Of a stretch of DNA of 64,000 nt, positions 25,498 through 33,210 are shown piece after piece. The stretch covers positions 59,445 through 123,444 of the forward strand of contig JAOTYL010000014.1 in NCBI GenBank assembly GCA_029861865.1. Direction: 5' to 3'. The notes beneath the pieces were generated by a model. It made no database searches. It saw only the letters and a program-made list of their open reading frames with translations, and was not told the DNA's origin. Source of the stretch: Myxococcales bacterium (GTDB lineage: Bacteria; Myxococcota_A; Polyangia; Polyangiales; Houyiibacteriaceae). Every line of letters starts with the position of its first letter. Positions within the stretch are counted from its first letter, which is position 1. The position numbers and the translations under genes are program-made.

Positions 25498-27050
25498 AGC
25501 TCGAGCTCGTGGAAGGACGGGCACGCCATCCATGACGGCCCAGGGAACTCCTTGGCCAGTCGCTCGGCGATCTCACGCGCCATCACTGGAGGCTGGGCAA
25601 CGAACACCGTCAGATCATCGGGCACGTCGGCTGGGGCGATGACGGGGGCTCCCATGTAGGGTTTGCCGAAGCGATGGGGATCTTCATCGACGAAAAACGC
25701 GGCGCCGTTCGGCAGCTGCTCACAGACCCAAGTCGCAGCGATGCCGGTGCCGAGGATTCCGACTTGCTGAGCGGCGAAATGCCGGGGCAACCAAGTCGCA
25801 AGACCCTGCAGCAGGGATATTGCAGCCGTGGCGCCATCCGGTGCGATCGAAGCGCGGCTATCCGTCGATGCAGTGCCGTCCGCCAGCGTGAGGAGCGCAG
25901 CGTGCTCCTTCCGAATGAGGCTCGAAGAGTATGCCCGAAGCGCATAACCGGCTTGGCGTGTGAGCTCACGTAGGGTCGCGAGCGAAAAATGCATGACGTG
26001 ATCGACGACCGCCAGATCAAATGGATTCGTCGCAAAGCTCGGGGCGTCGATCAGAACAGCCCCCCCTGGGTTGAGCTTGGCTGCGACCTCGGAAAGGAAC
26101 ACGAGCGGTTCGGGGACGTGCTCCAGCACGTGGACGAGACTGACGAGGTCGTAGTGTCCGGGCGCGTCTGCGGGCCCGCCCACCACGAAGCGCTCGACTC
26201 CCGGAATCGTGCGAACGGCATCTGCGCCACTTTCACTTCGATCGACGCCGATGAGCTCCCAGCTCGGAAACTCGGCCGCAAACGAACGAAGGAGCGCACC
26301 GTTACCACACCCGACGTCGAGGAGCCTTCCCGATGACGGGAGGGCGAGCGCGTCTTTCGCGAACCGCACCAAGAGCGCCGACCGCGGAGAAAGCTCGCTC
26401 GCTTCTTCTTGGCGAACCGATTGCTCGGCGCCCTGCCCCTGATGGTAAGCCTCGTAGTCTCGATAAATTACATCGATGTCCTGAAACCACTCCGCCGTCG
26501 TTCGCTTGTGCAAGAGCCCGCACCCACTGCACACCAGGAGATTCGAAACACGTGGCCAAGGCTTGACGTCGGACGTCACACCCGAGAAGCCGACCGGGGT
26601 CTCGGACGCCGGGAGTCGCCCGCAAATGGGGCACGTGACTTCTGAATCGAAGTCGTCTGCACGGAGCTCGCTCCTTGCGAAATGGTCGACCTGGAACATG
26701 TCTTCCAACCGGTCGATATCTCTTTCGCTGTCGAATGCGAGATTCTCGAGCGCGAAGTGTAGCGATCGACCGAGCTCGAGCGTGCGGCGATAGATGCGAC
26801 GACGCGAGGCCTCATCGGGAGGCATCATGAAGAGACTAAAGAAAATGATACCGTCGATGTCGTCGAGGCTCGCTACAGCGCTATCGAGCATCATGAAGCA
26901 GCCCGGCATCGCGTATTCGGTAGCGCTCAGAAGGAATGTGAGCCCGTTGCGGGTAGCGTAGTCGCGCACGACGAGGTTTTGGACGTGCTGCGGCGTCATC
27001 TCGTCCCGGACGGGCCGACTTGCAATGTAACCGCGGTATCCCGCGCTCAA
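25494..27050 (-). CDS. LIC12192-like sporadic-carbohydrate-cluster domain fused to a Zn-finger C-methyltransferase
   Basis: A 518-residue fusion starting at TTG 27050, whose last two bases begin the preceding gene's TGA. Residues 1-130 (GYRGYIASRPV, QHVQNLVVRDY, FLLSATEYAMP, GIIFFSLFMMP) resemble the roughly 130-residue LIC12192 family of sporadic carbohydrate clusters, normally a separate protein. Residues 140-177 hold CPIC and CSGC, a zinc-finger pair. A SAM methyltransferase follows (LLDVGCGNG at 244-252), then a C-terminal NAD-like module (VGILGTGIAATWV). The last three parts match sugar C-methyltransferases of the methyltransf_13/14 type. The family assignment is from memory. Confidence 0.72.
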   Translation of the reverse strand: MSAGYRGYIASRPVRDEMTPQHVQNLVVRDYATRNGLTFLLSATEYAMPGCFMMLDSAVASLDDIDGIIFFSLFMMPPDEASRRRIYRRTLELGRSLHFALENLAFDSERDIDRLEDMFQVDHFARSELRADDFDSEVTCPICGRLPASETPVGFSGVTSDVKPWPRVSNLLVCSGCGLLHKRTTAEWFQDIDVIYRDYEAYHQGQGAEQSVRQEEASELSPRSALLVRFAKDALALPSSGRLLDVGCGNGALLRSFAAEFPSWELIGVDRSESGADAVRTIPGVERFVVGGPADAPGHYDLVSLVHVLEHVPEPLVFLSEVAAKLNPGGAVLIDAPSFATNPFDLAVVDHVMHFSLATLRELTRQAGYALRAYSSSLIRKEHAALLTLADGTASTDSRASIAPDGATAAISLLQGLATWLPRHFAAQQVGILGTGIAATWVCEQLPNGAAFFVDEDPHRFGKPYMGAPVIAPADVPDDLTVFVAQPPVMAREIAERLAKEFPGPSWMACPSFHELEL

Positions 27051-27901
27051 CGCTCGAATCCCTCGGGCAAGGTATAGGTCATGCCAAGACGCGTGGCCGC
27101 GCGAAGGGTGATCGGCTCGAAGAATTCGCCGAGGCGCTTGGTGTCGTACGGCGAAAGCAAGCTCTTGAACCTGCAGTTCATCGACCAACGCGCTTCGTCT
27201 TCCTCGTTGCGCCGGTTCCCATGCATGAGCGTATGAGTGAAAATGACCCCCTGACCGACGGAAACGGTCAGCCACTGGACGTCGGGCTCGATCGCCCGAA
27301 AGAGCTCCTCGGTATCTTTCCCTCGAAACTCCGCGAGATGCTTCGAATGCTCGTCGTTGAGCTTCCGCGGGAGGATGAACATGCTCTTAGTCCGGTAGCA
27401 ATCGACCAAAGGGACCCATACGACGACTTCGAAAGCGGAATCTCCAGACCAGACATCGGAGTGAACCGGTAGCAACGAGCTCTCGTCGCCGGGCAGCTGG
27501 ATGCTCAGATTGATACGTCGCTGCATCGCGAGCTCATTCCCCACGAGCGTCGCAAGCACGCCACGAGCAAGCTTGTAATAAGCCGGACGAAACCACGGCT
27601 CCCGATTCATCGCATTGAAGACCGCGAGACGAATGGAGTTGAGATCAGCGACCGACACCAGCTCGCCGGCTCGGTTCAGAAGCTCCGAAACATCCTCGAA
27701 CCGCGTTCCGGTCTCTTTGCTCAGTTGATTGGCGACTGCACGGCGGATCCGCTCTAGGCCGTTGCGATCCTCGATGTCGAAAATGTGGTATCCGCGCTCT
27801 TCAAAGTCCTCGATGAGGCGCAACTCTTCGCGGTCGAGAAAGTCCGAGTCGTATCGCTCCGTCGCACGCAGCGCCCAGTCACTCGAAGTAGATGAACTCA
27901 T
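27047..27901 (-). CDS. 2OG-Fe(II) oxygenase, PhyH / sporadic carbohydrate cluster type
   Basis: A 284-residue phytanoyl-CoA-dioxygenase-like protein. The iron-binding HxD is HSDVW in LPVHSDVWSGDS, the distal His is in FTHTLMHGNRR, and an Arg that can bind 2-oxoglutarate follows (EARWSMNCRFKS). Start ATG 27901 follows a G-rich Shine-Dalgarno. It is directly coupled to the LIC12192-like fusion, matching the gene pair I recall from sporadic carbohydrate clusters. The likely reaction is oxidation of a sugar or sugar-linked carbon (inference). Confidence 0.78.
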   Translation of the reverse strand: MSSSTSSDWALRATERYDSDFLDREELRLIEDFEERGYHIFDIEDRNGLERIRRAVANQLSKETGTRFEDVSELLNRAGELVSVADLNSIRLAVFNAMNREPWFRPAYYKLARGVLATLVGNELAMQRRINLSIQLPGDESSLLPVHSDVWSGDSAFEVVVWVPLVDCYRTKSMFILPRKLNDEHSKHLAEFRGKDTEELFRAIEPDVQWLTVSVGQGVIFTHTLMHGNRRNEEDEARWSMNCRFKSLLSPYDTKRLGEFFEPITLRAATRLGMTYTLPEGFER

Positions 27902-28541
27902 AGTCCCCCCGGTATCCCCATTCGTCGAACAGCCATACCCAGCTCTCCGGGCGGTGGAACGCTTCACAGGTGAGCGCCCAACATTGAAGGTTAAACAACT
28001 CTGCCTCACTGCGAAAGCTCTCGACTACGAGGTAGGCGTTCTTGCCGACGCGATCGATTTCTTGGAGCGCCACCTTCAAGTCCTGCACCGCGAGATTGTG
28101 CAGGGTCGCGAGCGAGATGACGAGATCGAATTCGTCGTCCTCGAATGGGTAGGGGTCCTGCGCCCGATGCACGAACAAATCACCGCGTAGCTCTTCTTTC
28201 GCGTTGTCGATGGCGTAAGCCGAGATGTCGAACCCGGCGACCCGTGCATTGGGGAGAAGCTTCTTCAGCTCATATAGGAGAAAGCCCTTCCCGCATCCGA
28301 CATCGAGGATCGAAGCGTTCGGCCGGAGGCCGTAGTGCTCGATGAGACGCTCCGCCACAGGCGCCCACCTTCCGTCGTAGCGATAGCCGCCGTATCCGTA
28401 TCGCCGGTCTCCGTCCCAGAAGTCTTTGCCGTACTCACGAGCGACCTGCATGCAAGCGATCTTCTCGTCCTGCATGCGACCCAAGAAGTCCCGCTTCGTC
28501 GCCTTGTGAAGTGGCGTCACGATGTCGAGCAGCTGTCCCAT
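27879..28541 (-). CDS. Class I SAM-dependent methyltransferase
   Basis: 220 residues with SAM motif I ILDVGCGKGFLLYEL, AGFDISAYAI, and DLVISLATLHNL. The N-terminal part (MGQLLDIVTPLHKATKRDFLGRM) and aromatic C-terminus (ESWVWLFDEWGYRGDYEF) are distinctive and recall methyltransferases found next to sporadic-carbohydrate-cluster oxygenases. It is the first gene of a four-gene overlapping unit on the - strand. Confidence 0.8.
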   Translation of the reverse strand: MGQLLDIVTPLHKATKRDFLGRMQDEKIACMQVAREYGKDFWDGDRRYGYGGYRYDGRWAPVAERLIEHYGLRPNASILDVGCGKGFLLYELKKLLPNARVAGFDISAYAIDNAKEELRGDLFVHRAQDPYPFEDDEFDLVISLATLHNLAVQDLKVALQEIDRVGKNAYLVVESFRSEAELFNLQCWALTCEAFHRPESWVWLFDEWGYRGDYEFIYFE

Positions 28542-28583
28542 GAGACCCTTGTATTCCGGGGCCCGGGCGAGACCAAGAAAACT

Positions 28584-29609
28584 CTACGTGGTCGGCTCGG
28601 GTGCGGTCGAAGGTCGCAATGACCCCTGCCTCGTCGAGAATTGCCCCTTGAGGAGCGGCATCACGATGATGAGGCCAGCAGCGATCGTCCACGGAATGAA
28701 CGTTGCGGCGTGCACGAAGACCGCCATCGCCACTGCTGTCTCGCGGGAGACACCCATCAGATGGAGAGCCGCGGCGGCAGCGTAGTGATACGTGCCGACG
28801 AACGCCGAAGTCGACGGGAGGGCCGTCCCGAGCGACAAGAACACCATGATGACGAGGGGCGTGTACCAAGGCAGGCTAAGCCCAAATGCAAGTGGCCAGA
28901 TCGCGATCGTCGCGACGGTGGCGCCCCAATAGAGGAGAGTCGAAAGGATCACGGGGAAGACTCGGCGCGCGGTGTCAAGCGCCGAAAGGCCCTCTACAAA
29001 AGTCTCGATGTGGGGGCTGATGAGAGCGTCGGCGCGTGCACCCAAAAGACGAACCGCTACTCTTGCAATCTCGACCACGCGTTGGGGACTGCGTGCCAAG
29101 ACGAACAGGACCACCGCGCTCGTCCCCGCCGCCAGCGAGAACAGTACGACGCTATCGCCGGCTTGTTGGTTGAGTACGACGAACGAGACCCAGAGCGCCA
29201 CGATTGCGATCACCACCAGGTCCAAGACGCGCTCGACTGCGATGAACGCAACACACGCGGTGGGCGTGGGAGAGCCGACCCGCGAGAGATACCCAGCCTT
29301 CATGAGCTCGCCGATCCGGGCGGGGAGCACGGCATTGCCGAAATAGCCAGCGAACACGGCGCGGGTCGCTTGCGGCCAGCGATAGGTGTGGAGCGGCGCT
29401 GCAATCGCCCGCGTCCTCCAGATCAGCGCGAAGAAAGCGATCGCGCGAAGCAGATATATCCATGCGAACGCGCGCAGATCGACCTTCTTGGCCTCCAAGA
29501 GCACCTGTTTCGGGTCGACATCCTTGAAGAGCAGCACCAACAGCCCGACCGACACGGCCGACGCCAGAACGATCGCCCCCCAACGGCGCCAAGAACCCGA
29601 CTTCCCCAC
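28584..29609 (-). CDS. Lysylphosphatidylglycerol synthase TM region / UPF0104 family membrane protein
   Basis: About 341 residues with 7-8 membrane helices, of the AglD/UPF0104 type. Conserved motifs are AGYFGNAVLPARIGELMKA, FIAVERVLDLVVIA, and TALPSTSAFVGTYHY. Start GTG 29609 follows a GGGGGGA tract; the frame extends to 29768 through a palindrome, which is unlikely to be coding. Relatives are flippase-like proteins linked to glycolipid or polysaccharide export. Its position after the glycan genes suggests such a role. Confidence 0.8.
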   Translation of the reverse strand: MGKSGSWRRWGAIVLASAVSVGLLVLLFKDVDPKQVLLEAKKVDLRAFAWIYLLRAIAFFALIWRTRAIAAPLHTYRWPQATRAVFAGYFGNAVLPARIGELMKAGYLSRVGSPTPTACVAFIAVERVLDLVVIAIVALWVSFVVLNQQAGDSVVLFSLAAGTSAVVLFVLARSPQRVVEIARVAVRLLGARADALISPHIETFVEGLSALDTARRVFPVILSTLLYWGATVATIAIWPLAFGLSLPWYTPLVIMVFLSLGTALPSTSAFVGTYHYAAAAALHLMGVSRETAVAMAVFVHAATFIPWTIAAGLIIVMPLLKGQFSTRQGSLRPSTAPEPTT

Positions 29610-29659
29610 GCATTCCCCCCAACTCACAAGAGTAACCAACCCCCCACTCAACCCCCAAC

Positions 29660-29682
29660 AAAAGGGGACAGTCCCCTTTTTT
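29660..29682 (-). terminator. Palindromic terminator-like element
   Basis: A perfect 10-bp inverted repeat (arm AAAAGGGGAC, 1-base centre at 29670) lies 7 bases beyond the stop of the amidotransferase-like gene, ending in T4 on the - strand and T6 on the + strand. It can act as a terminator in both directions. The core GGGGACWGTCCCC is also a pattern I associate with dispersed REP-like palindromes in related genomes, so it may be mobile in origin. Confidence 0.6.
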
Positions 29683-29688
29683 CGAGGG

Positions 29689-30330
29689 TTAGAAGGCGCG
29701 GCCGCCGCGTTCGCGATGTAGGCGAAGCAGATTGCCGAGGATGACCGGGCGGAGCTCGCGACTTTCAAGCGCGCCGGTATGAAGCAAATGGACCGGCCTG
29801 AACACGTGGGACGCCCCGACGAGCTCGCCGTCTTTCGTCCACGCGGTCACACCAAACTCCGCGTTCAAGTCATCGCACTCGACTCGATCGCCGGCGGGAA
29901 GGGCGAGCCGAAACTCCTTGGGCAAGCCGGAAAAGAGACCGCCGTGGGCCGCAGTCACAGCGGCCAGTCTTCCGGTCGGCAGGGTATTGATCGAATCGAG
30001 GGCTGTTGAGCCGAAGAACTCGGCTACCGGCGCGACCGATGAGCCGATCGCAAGCAAGGTTGCTCCTTGCGCACAGATCTCGCGGGCCCACGCCTGGAGT
30101 CTCTCGCGCCTCGCGGCACCAGCCCGCATCGCGATGATCGCGAGCTGCCCGGGTTGCTGGTAGCCCGCCGCAAACGACAGAAGTGGGCCCTCGATCACCT
30201 CGAAGCCAAAGTGCCTCAGCTCGGTAGCGAGCTCGAATGCAGAGCCGTCGTGCACGACGGTCGCCTTTCGGCCGGTCGTGGAGGCGCTAGTTTGTCGATG
30301 TTGGGCTTGATTTCGGTCGTTGCGGGCCAT
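29689..30330 (-). CDS. Degenerate class I glutamine amidotransferase (catalytically dead)
   Basis: 213 residues that align along the PabA/TrpG glutaminase: LLAIGSSVAPVAEFFG matches the nucleophile elbow, HGGLFSGLPKEF the oxyanion region, and GVTAWTKDGELVGASH the late strands. The elbow Cys is replaced by Gly (about residue 96), and the catalytic His-Glu pair reads HTGA. The fold is kept but glutaminase activity should be lost. Start ATG 30330 (MARNDRNQAQ) is favoured over 30366, which lies beside a terminator. Function unknown. Confidence 0.65.
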   Translation of the reverse strand: MARNDRNQAQHRQTSASTTGRKATVVHDGSAFELATELRHFGFEVIEGPLLSFAAGYQQPGQLAIIAMRAGAARRERLQAWAREICAQGATLLAIGSSVAPVAEFFGSTALDSINTLPTGRLAAVTAAHGGLFSGLPKEFRLALPAGDRVECDDLNAEFGVTAWTKDGELVGASHVFRPVHLLHTGALESRELRPVILGNLLRLHRERGGRAF

Positions 30331-30372
30331 GGGTCGGGCTCCCTGCCCCTCCCACGACGACCTCATCCATTA

Positions 30373-30405
30373 AGCAAAAAGGCCGCCCTGAGAGGCGGCC
30401 TTTGA
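30373..30405 (-). terminator. Rho-independent terminator
   Basis: A 10-bp perfect stem (AAAGGCCGCC at 30378-30387, GGCGGCCTTT at 30394-30403, 6-base loop) followed on the - strand by a T5 tract. It ends the transcript coming from the gamma-glutamylcyclotransferase gene before the amidotransferase-like gene. Confidence 0.85.
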
Positions 30406-30514
30406 ACGACAATACGCGCAGGCCACCTCAGTCGGTGAACCAAAAAAAGTAATTGCGCAGTATGTCGTGGTGTTTGCTCATGAAGCTTGAGCCTAAAGCT
30501 CGCCACCGGCGAGG

Positions 30515-31396
30515 TCAAGCGTTCGACCACCGCCCCGACGCGATCACCGGAAGGCCGGCCGCATCTCCAAGAAAAACATAGGTCCAGGCCAACAACGCCC
30601 CACCGTTGGTGTGCGTCCTCACAAGCGAGCGTCGGTAAAGCGAGTCATCGTGCCCGTAGCCTGCGAAGTCCTCATAGGGGTCGAGCTCGTCGAGGGCGGC
30701 CCCGATGTCGTCGACCTCGAAGACCTCCCCGTGCACGACGCCTTGCGCGTTCAACACCAGGCCAGGATACCAGTCGATCCGGACCAAAGACGCGCCGCTA
30801 ACGCGGGCGGGATGGTGGGTGCGCCGGAGACGCCGAGCGACCCGATCGTGGCTACGTTCCCCGCGCATCAACGTTCCGTACGCGAAGATTGCCGTCGTAG
30901 TCGACGCAGAGGATTCGCCACGCGCCGCAGCCAAAAACTGATCGTGCCCATGGCCAAATCGCGAGAGCCCGCGCGTCACGATTCGTTGGTACTCGGGAGC
31001 CGGCGGCACGAAGCTCCCCAGTCGTTCGTCACACACGCTGTAAGTGACCGCGGGGTGCGCTTGCCCATCGTCGGTGAGAGTCACGACCTCGATACGCCGG
31101 TAGTACCGGCCCGAGAGCCCCTCTTTTGCGTCCAGCCCAGACCAATCGTGAACGCGAAACAGCGCTCCTGGCGTTGCTGACCCTTTGCGCGGACGGACGT
31201 CGAGTGCACCGCTTTTCCGAAGGCTCGACTGGTAGTGAAAGACGGGCTCGTAGTCGGGAAGCCATGCACGACCGAGGGGCTCGATCGAGTCAGGATCGTA
31301 GCCCTTGGCCTCACACCACTGCACCCAACTGTCAGCGTCGAGATTGGAGCCGTAGGCGAAGTAGAGCACGACGTAGTGTAGCAGCGGCAGCGTCAA
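30515..31396 (-). CDS. Tandem gamma-glutamylcyclotransferase-like protein
   Basis: 293 residues carrying two GGCT/AIG2-fold domains. The first begins with FAYGSNLDADS (residues 13-23) and has the ChaC/GGCT features VFHYQSSLRKSG and YRRIEVVTL. The second begins near residue 168 with FAYGTLMRGER and continues with YPGLVL...VHGEVFEVDD...LDPYEDF, the AIG2/YtfP pattern with its catalytic Glu region. Single-domain members cyclise gamma-glutamyl amines to 5-oxoproline. The double arrangement is less common. It precedes the terminator at 30373. Confidence 0.8.
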   Translation of the reverse strand: MTLPLLHYVVLYFAYGSNLDADSWVQWCEAKGYDPDSIEPLGRAWLPDYEPVFHYQSSLRKSGALDVRPRKGSATPGALFRVHDWSGLDAKEGLSGRYYRRIEVVTLTDDGQAHPAVTYSVCDERLGSFVPPAPEYQRIVTRGLSRFGHGHDQFLAAARGESSASTTTAIFAYGTLMRGERSHDRVARRLRRTHHPARVSGASLVRIDWYPGLVLNAQGVVHGEVFEVDDIGAALDELDPYEDFAGYGHDDSLYRRSLVRTHTNGGALLAWTYVFLGDAAGLPVIASGRWSNA

Positions 31397-31545
31397 CCGG
31401 TGACTCGGACCACGGCACGGGACGGGTGTGCTCGCGGCGGGGCCCCGGTCGCCCTTTTCGATAAGTACAGATCCTTACGCGGGCTCCTCCCCACCGCTGT
31501 GCTACCCATCCCGCGCCGCGGCCCGGGTCACCTACTCCTCGAGAA

Positions 31546-31641
31546 CAGTGGCAGTGTCAGCGACAGTCTCCGTGTCAGTGTCAGTGCCAGCGTCAGTGCC
31601 AGCGTCAGTGGCAGTGTCAGCGACAGTGCCAGCGTTAGTGT
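31546..31641. repeat. Hexanucleotide array, locus 2 (CAGYGN x 16)
   Basis: Sixteen consecutive hexamers on the + strand starting CAGTGG, CAGTGT, CAGCGA; most match CAGYGN. A sub-block of CAGTGG, CAGTGT, CAGCGA, CAG appears twice, 60 bases apart, showing that longer blocks were also duplicated. It lies between the GGCT gene start and the stop of the upstream Zn-binding gene, about 9 bases from that stop. Confidence 0.88.
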
Positions 31642-31649
31642 CTACGCGG

Positions 31650-32267
31650 CTACGTCTTCTGGCCCGTGAAGTGATCGTCTTTGCTGCGGAAGAGGACGTT
31701 GAAGGTGGTGAGGGAGCCGTAGCAGCCGGTGATGTACTGTTGGAGCTGGACTTTTTCGTCGTCGTTGAGGCCTTTGTGTCCGTTGATCTTTTGTTCGAGG
31801 ACGCGGAGCTTGTCCCGGACCATCACGATCTTCTTGAAGAACACATCGAGGGGCATACGCTTTTCTTGGGTGCCTTCCCGACCGGGGATCAATATGAGCT
31901 CTCCCCCATTCCAGCGATCTCCTATCTCGACGTCACGAACGCCGAGCTCGTCGAGGAGGACTTCGCGGAGCACTTGTCGAAAGGTGTCTTGGTCCATGTC
32001 GATTCCTATCTCTGAGGGAATGGGTGGCTTGGGCGGTCTGACTGGCGCCTCCCGATAGTGACGGGGCGCCCCTGCAGCGGGCTTTCGCTTGAGCGCTTCG
32101 TCCCAAGGCGTCTCTTTCGATTTGTGGCTCGAGCAGGTCGCCGTGTCCTTGAGCGGCCATTGCCCCTGACCGAGCCTGCAGTCGCCAACCCAAGAGCCAT
32201 CGGGCTCCTCACGCTTGGCAATGTACCAGCCACAAGTCCCACACCGGCCTGAAAGGTCTCGGGTCAT
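31650..32267 (-). CDS. Hypothetical protein with N-terminal Cys cluster, end of the SUF operon
   Basis: 205 residues, 24 bases downstream of the SufT-like gene on the same strand and probably part of that operon. The N-terminus has CGTCGWY followed by GDCRLG and ATCSSH (four Cys, plausible Zn or Fe-S site). A Pro-rich linker (APVRPPKPPIPS) leads to a helical half (MDQDTFRQVLREVLLDELGVRDVEI ... VFFKKIVMVRDKLRVLEQKINGH). I recognise no named family. The operon position suggests a link to Fe-S assembly or to a client protein (inference). Confidence 0.65.
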   Translation of the reverse strand: MTRDLSGRCGTCGWYIAKREEPDGSWVGDCRLGQGQWPLKDTATCSSHKSKETPWDEALKRKPAAGAPRHYREAPVRPPKPPIPSEIGIDMDQDTFRQVLREVLLDELGVRDVEIGDRWNGGELILIPGREGTQEKRMPLDVFFKKIVMVRDKLRVLEQKINGHKGLNDDEKVQLQQYITGCYGSLTTFNVLFRSKDDHFTGQKT

Positions 32268-32291
32268 TTGGCGAACACGCTCCGGCCCCCG

Positions 32292-32756
32292 TCAGATCAA
32301 ACCGAGCTCGAGCTTGGCGGCCTCGGTCATACGGTCGGGGGTCCAAGGGGGATCCCAGACGAGCTCGACGTGGGACGTCGAGACGCCCTCGACAAGGCCG
32401 GTCTTTTGCGCGACCTCTTCGACGAGCGCGCCCGCAACCGGGCACGCCGGGGCTGTCAGGGTCATGCGCACTTCGGCGCGGCCGTCTTCGGCGACGTTGA
32501 CGTCGTAGATCAAGCCTAGCTCGTAAATGTTCACCGGAATCTCGGGATCGAAGATCGATCGAAGCGCCTCGACGATCGCGGCCTTGACCGCCTCTGGCTC
32601 GATGGGAGCCAGAGGCTTTTCGCCCGACCCACCGTAGGCTTCGCTGATCGGATCGGTGGTCCCAGGGTGTCCATCAGCTTGGGGCAGGAACACGTGGTCC
32701 GAAGTCGACCTCGGCGGGATCTTGTGAACCTTCAGATGTTCGATGTCGTCGCCCAC
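32292..32756 (-). CDS. sufT: SufT / MIP18-family Fe-S assembly protein
   Basis: 154 residues. The DUF59/MIP18 domain has IFDPEIPVNIYELGLIYDV and the conserved Cys region MTLTAPACPVAGALVEEV. Start GTG 32756 lies 4 bases after the sufU stop; the open frame extends to 32918 inside sufU. The N-terminal ~50 residues are a polar tail seen in SUF-linked members. SufT assists maturation of Fe-S proteins under iron or oxygen stress. Confidence 0.87.
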   Translation of the reverse strand: MGDDIEHLKVHKIPPRSTSDHVFLPQADGHPGTTDPISEAYGGSGEKPLAPIEPEAVKAAIVEALRSIFDPEIPVNIYELGLIYDVNVAEDGRAEVRMTLTAPACPVAGALVEEVAQKTGLVEGVSTSHVELVWDPPWTPDRMTEAAKLELGLI

Positions 32757-32760
32757 CGTC

Positions 32761-33210
32761 TTACTCCGTCTTCGCCTCGCCACCCTCGTTGCGAAGGGCT
32801 TGATTGAGCGTGTGCCACCCCAATGTGGCGCACTTGACTCGCATCGGGAACTCGCGAACGCCCGCGAACACCGCAAGCTTGCCAAGAGAGTCGAAATCGT
32901 CGTCGGCGCCGGCCTCACCCATCACCATCGCGTGGAACTTCGAGAAAAGCGCGTCGGCCTCCCCGACAGTCTTGCCTTTGATCGCCTGGGTCATCGTCGA
33001 GCACGAGGCCTGAGAGATGGCGCAACCCTGCCCCATGAAACCGACGTCGGTGATCTTGTCGCCATCAAGCTGCAAACGGAGGGTGACCTTATCCCCGCAA
33101 AGCGGGTTATAGCCTCGCCCTTCCCTATTGTGAGGCTCGGGGAAGCGGTGGTTCCGCGGGTTCTTGCCGTGATCGAGGATGACCTCTTGATAGAGCTCAC
33201 GAAGATCCAT
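32761..33210 (-). CDS. sufU: Fe-S scaffold / sulfur acceptor SufU
   Basis: 149 residues of the SufU branch of IscU-like proteins. The ligands are visible: Cys38 and Asp40 in NPLCGD, Cys63 in GQGCAIS, Cys127 in VKCATLGWHTL. SufU is a Zn-dependent acceptor that takes sulfur from SufS. ATG 33210 shares its A with the sufS stop (TGATG); GTG 33213 is an alternative. The insertion between the second and third ligands (about residues 85-105) is the SufU hallmark. Confidence 0.92.
   Translation of the reverse strand: MDLRELYQEVILDHGKNPRNHRFPEPHNREGRGYNPLCGDKVTLRLQLDGDKITDVGFMGQGCAISQASCSTMTQAIKGKTVGEADALFSKFHAMVMGEAGADDDFDSLGKLAVFAGVREFPMRVKCATLGWHTLNQALRNEGGEAKTE

Noticed and set aside
28641..29744. 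367-residue charged open frame on the + strand
   Set aside because: Antisense to the flippase-like membrane protein; Arg/Asp/His-rich composition typical of shadow frames.
31546..31641. CRISPR-like array
   Set aside because: Units are only 6 bases and contiguous, with no spacers and no cas genes.
31428..32015. 195-residue frame spanning the hexamer array on the + strand
   Set aside because: Period-6 DNA gives SVSASVSVS-type low-complexity sequence, and the rest is antisense to a better-supported gene.
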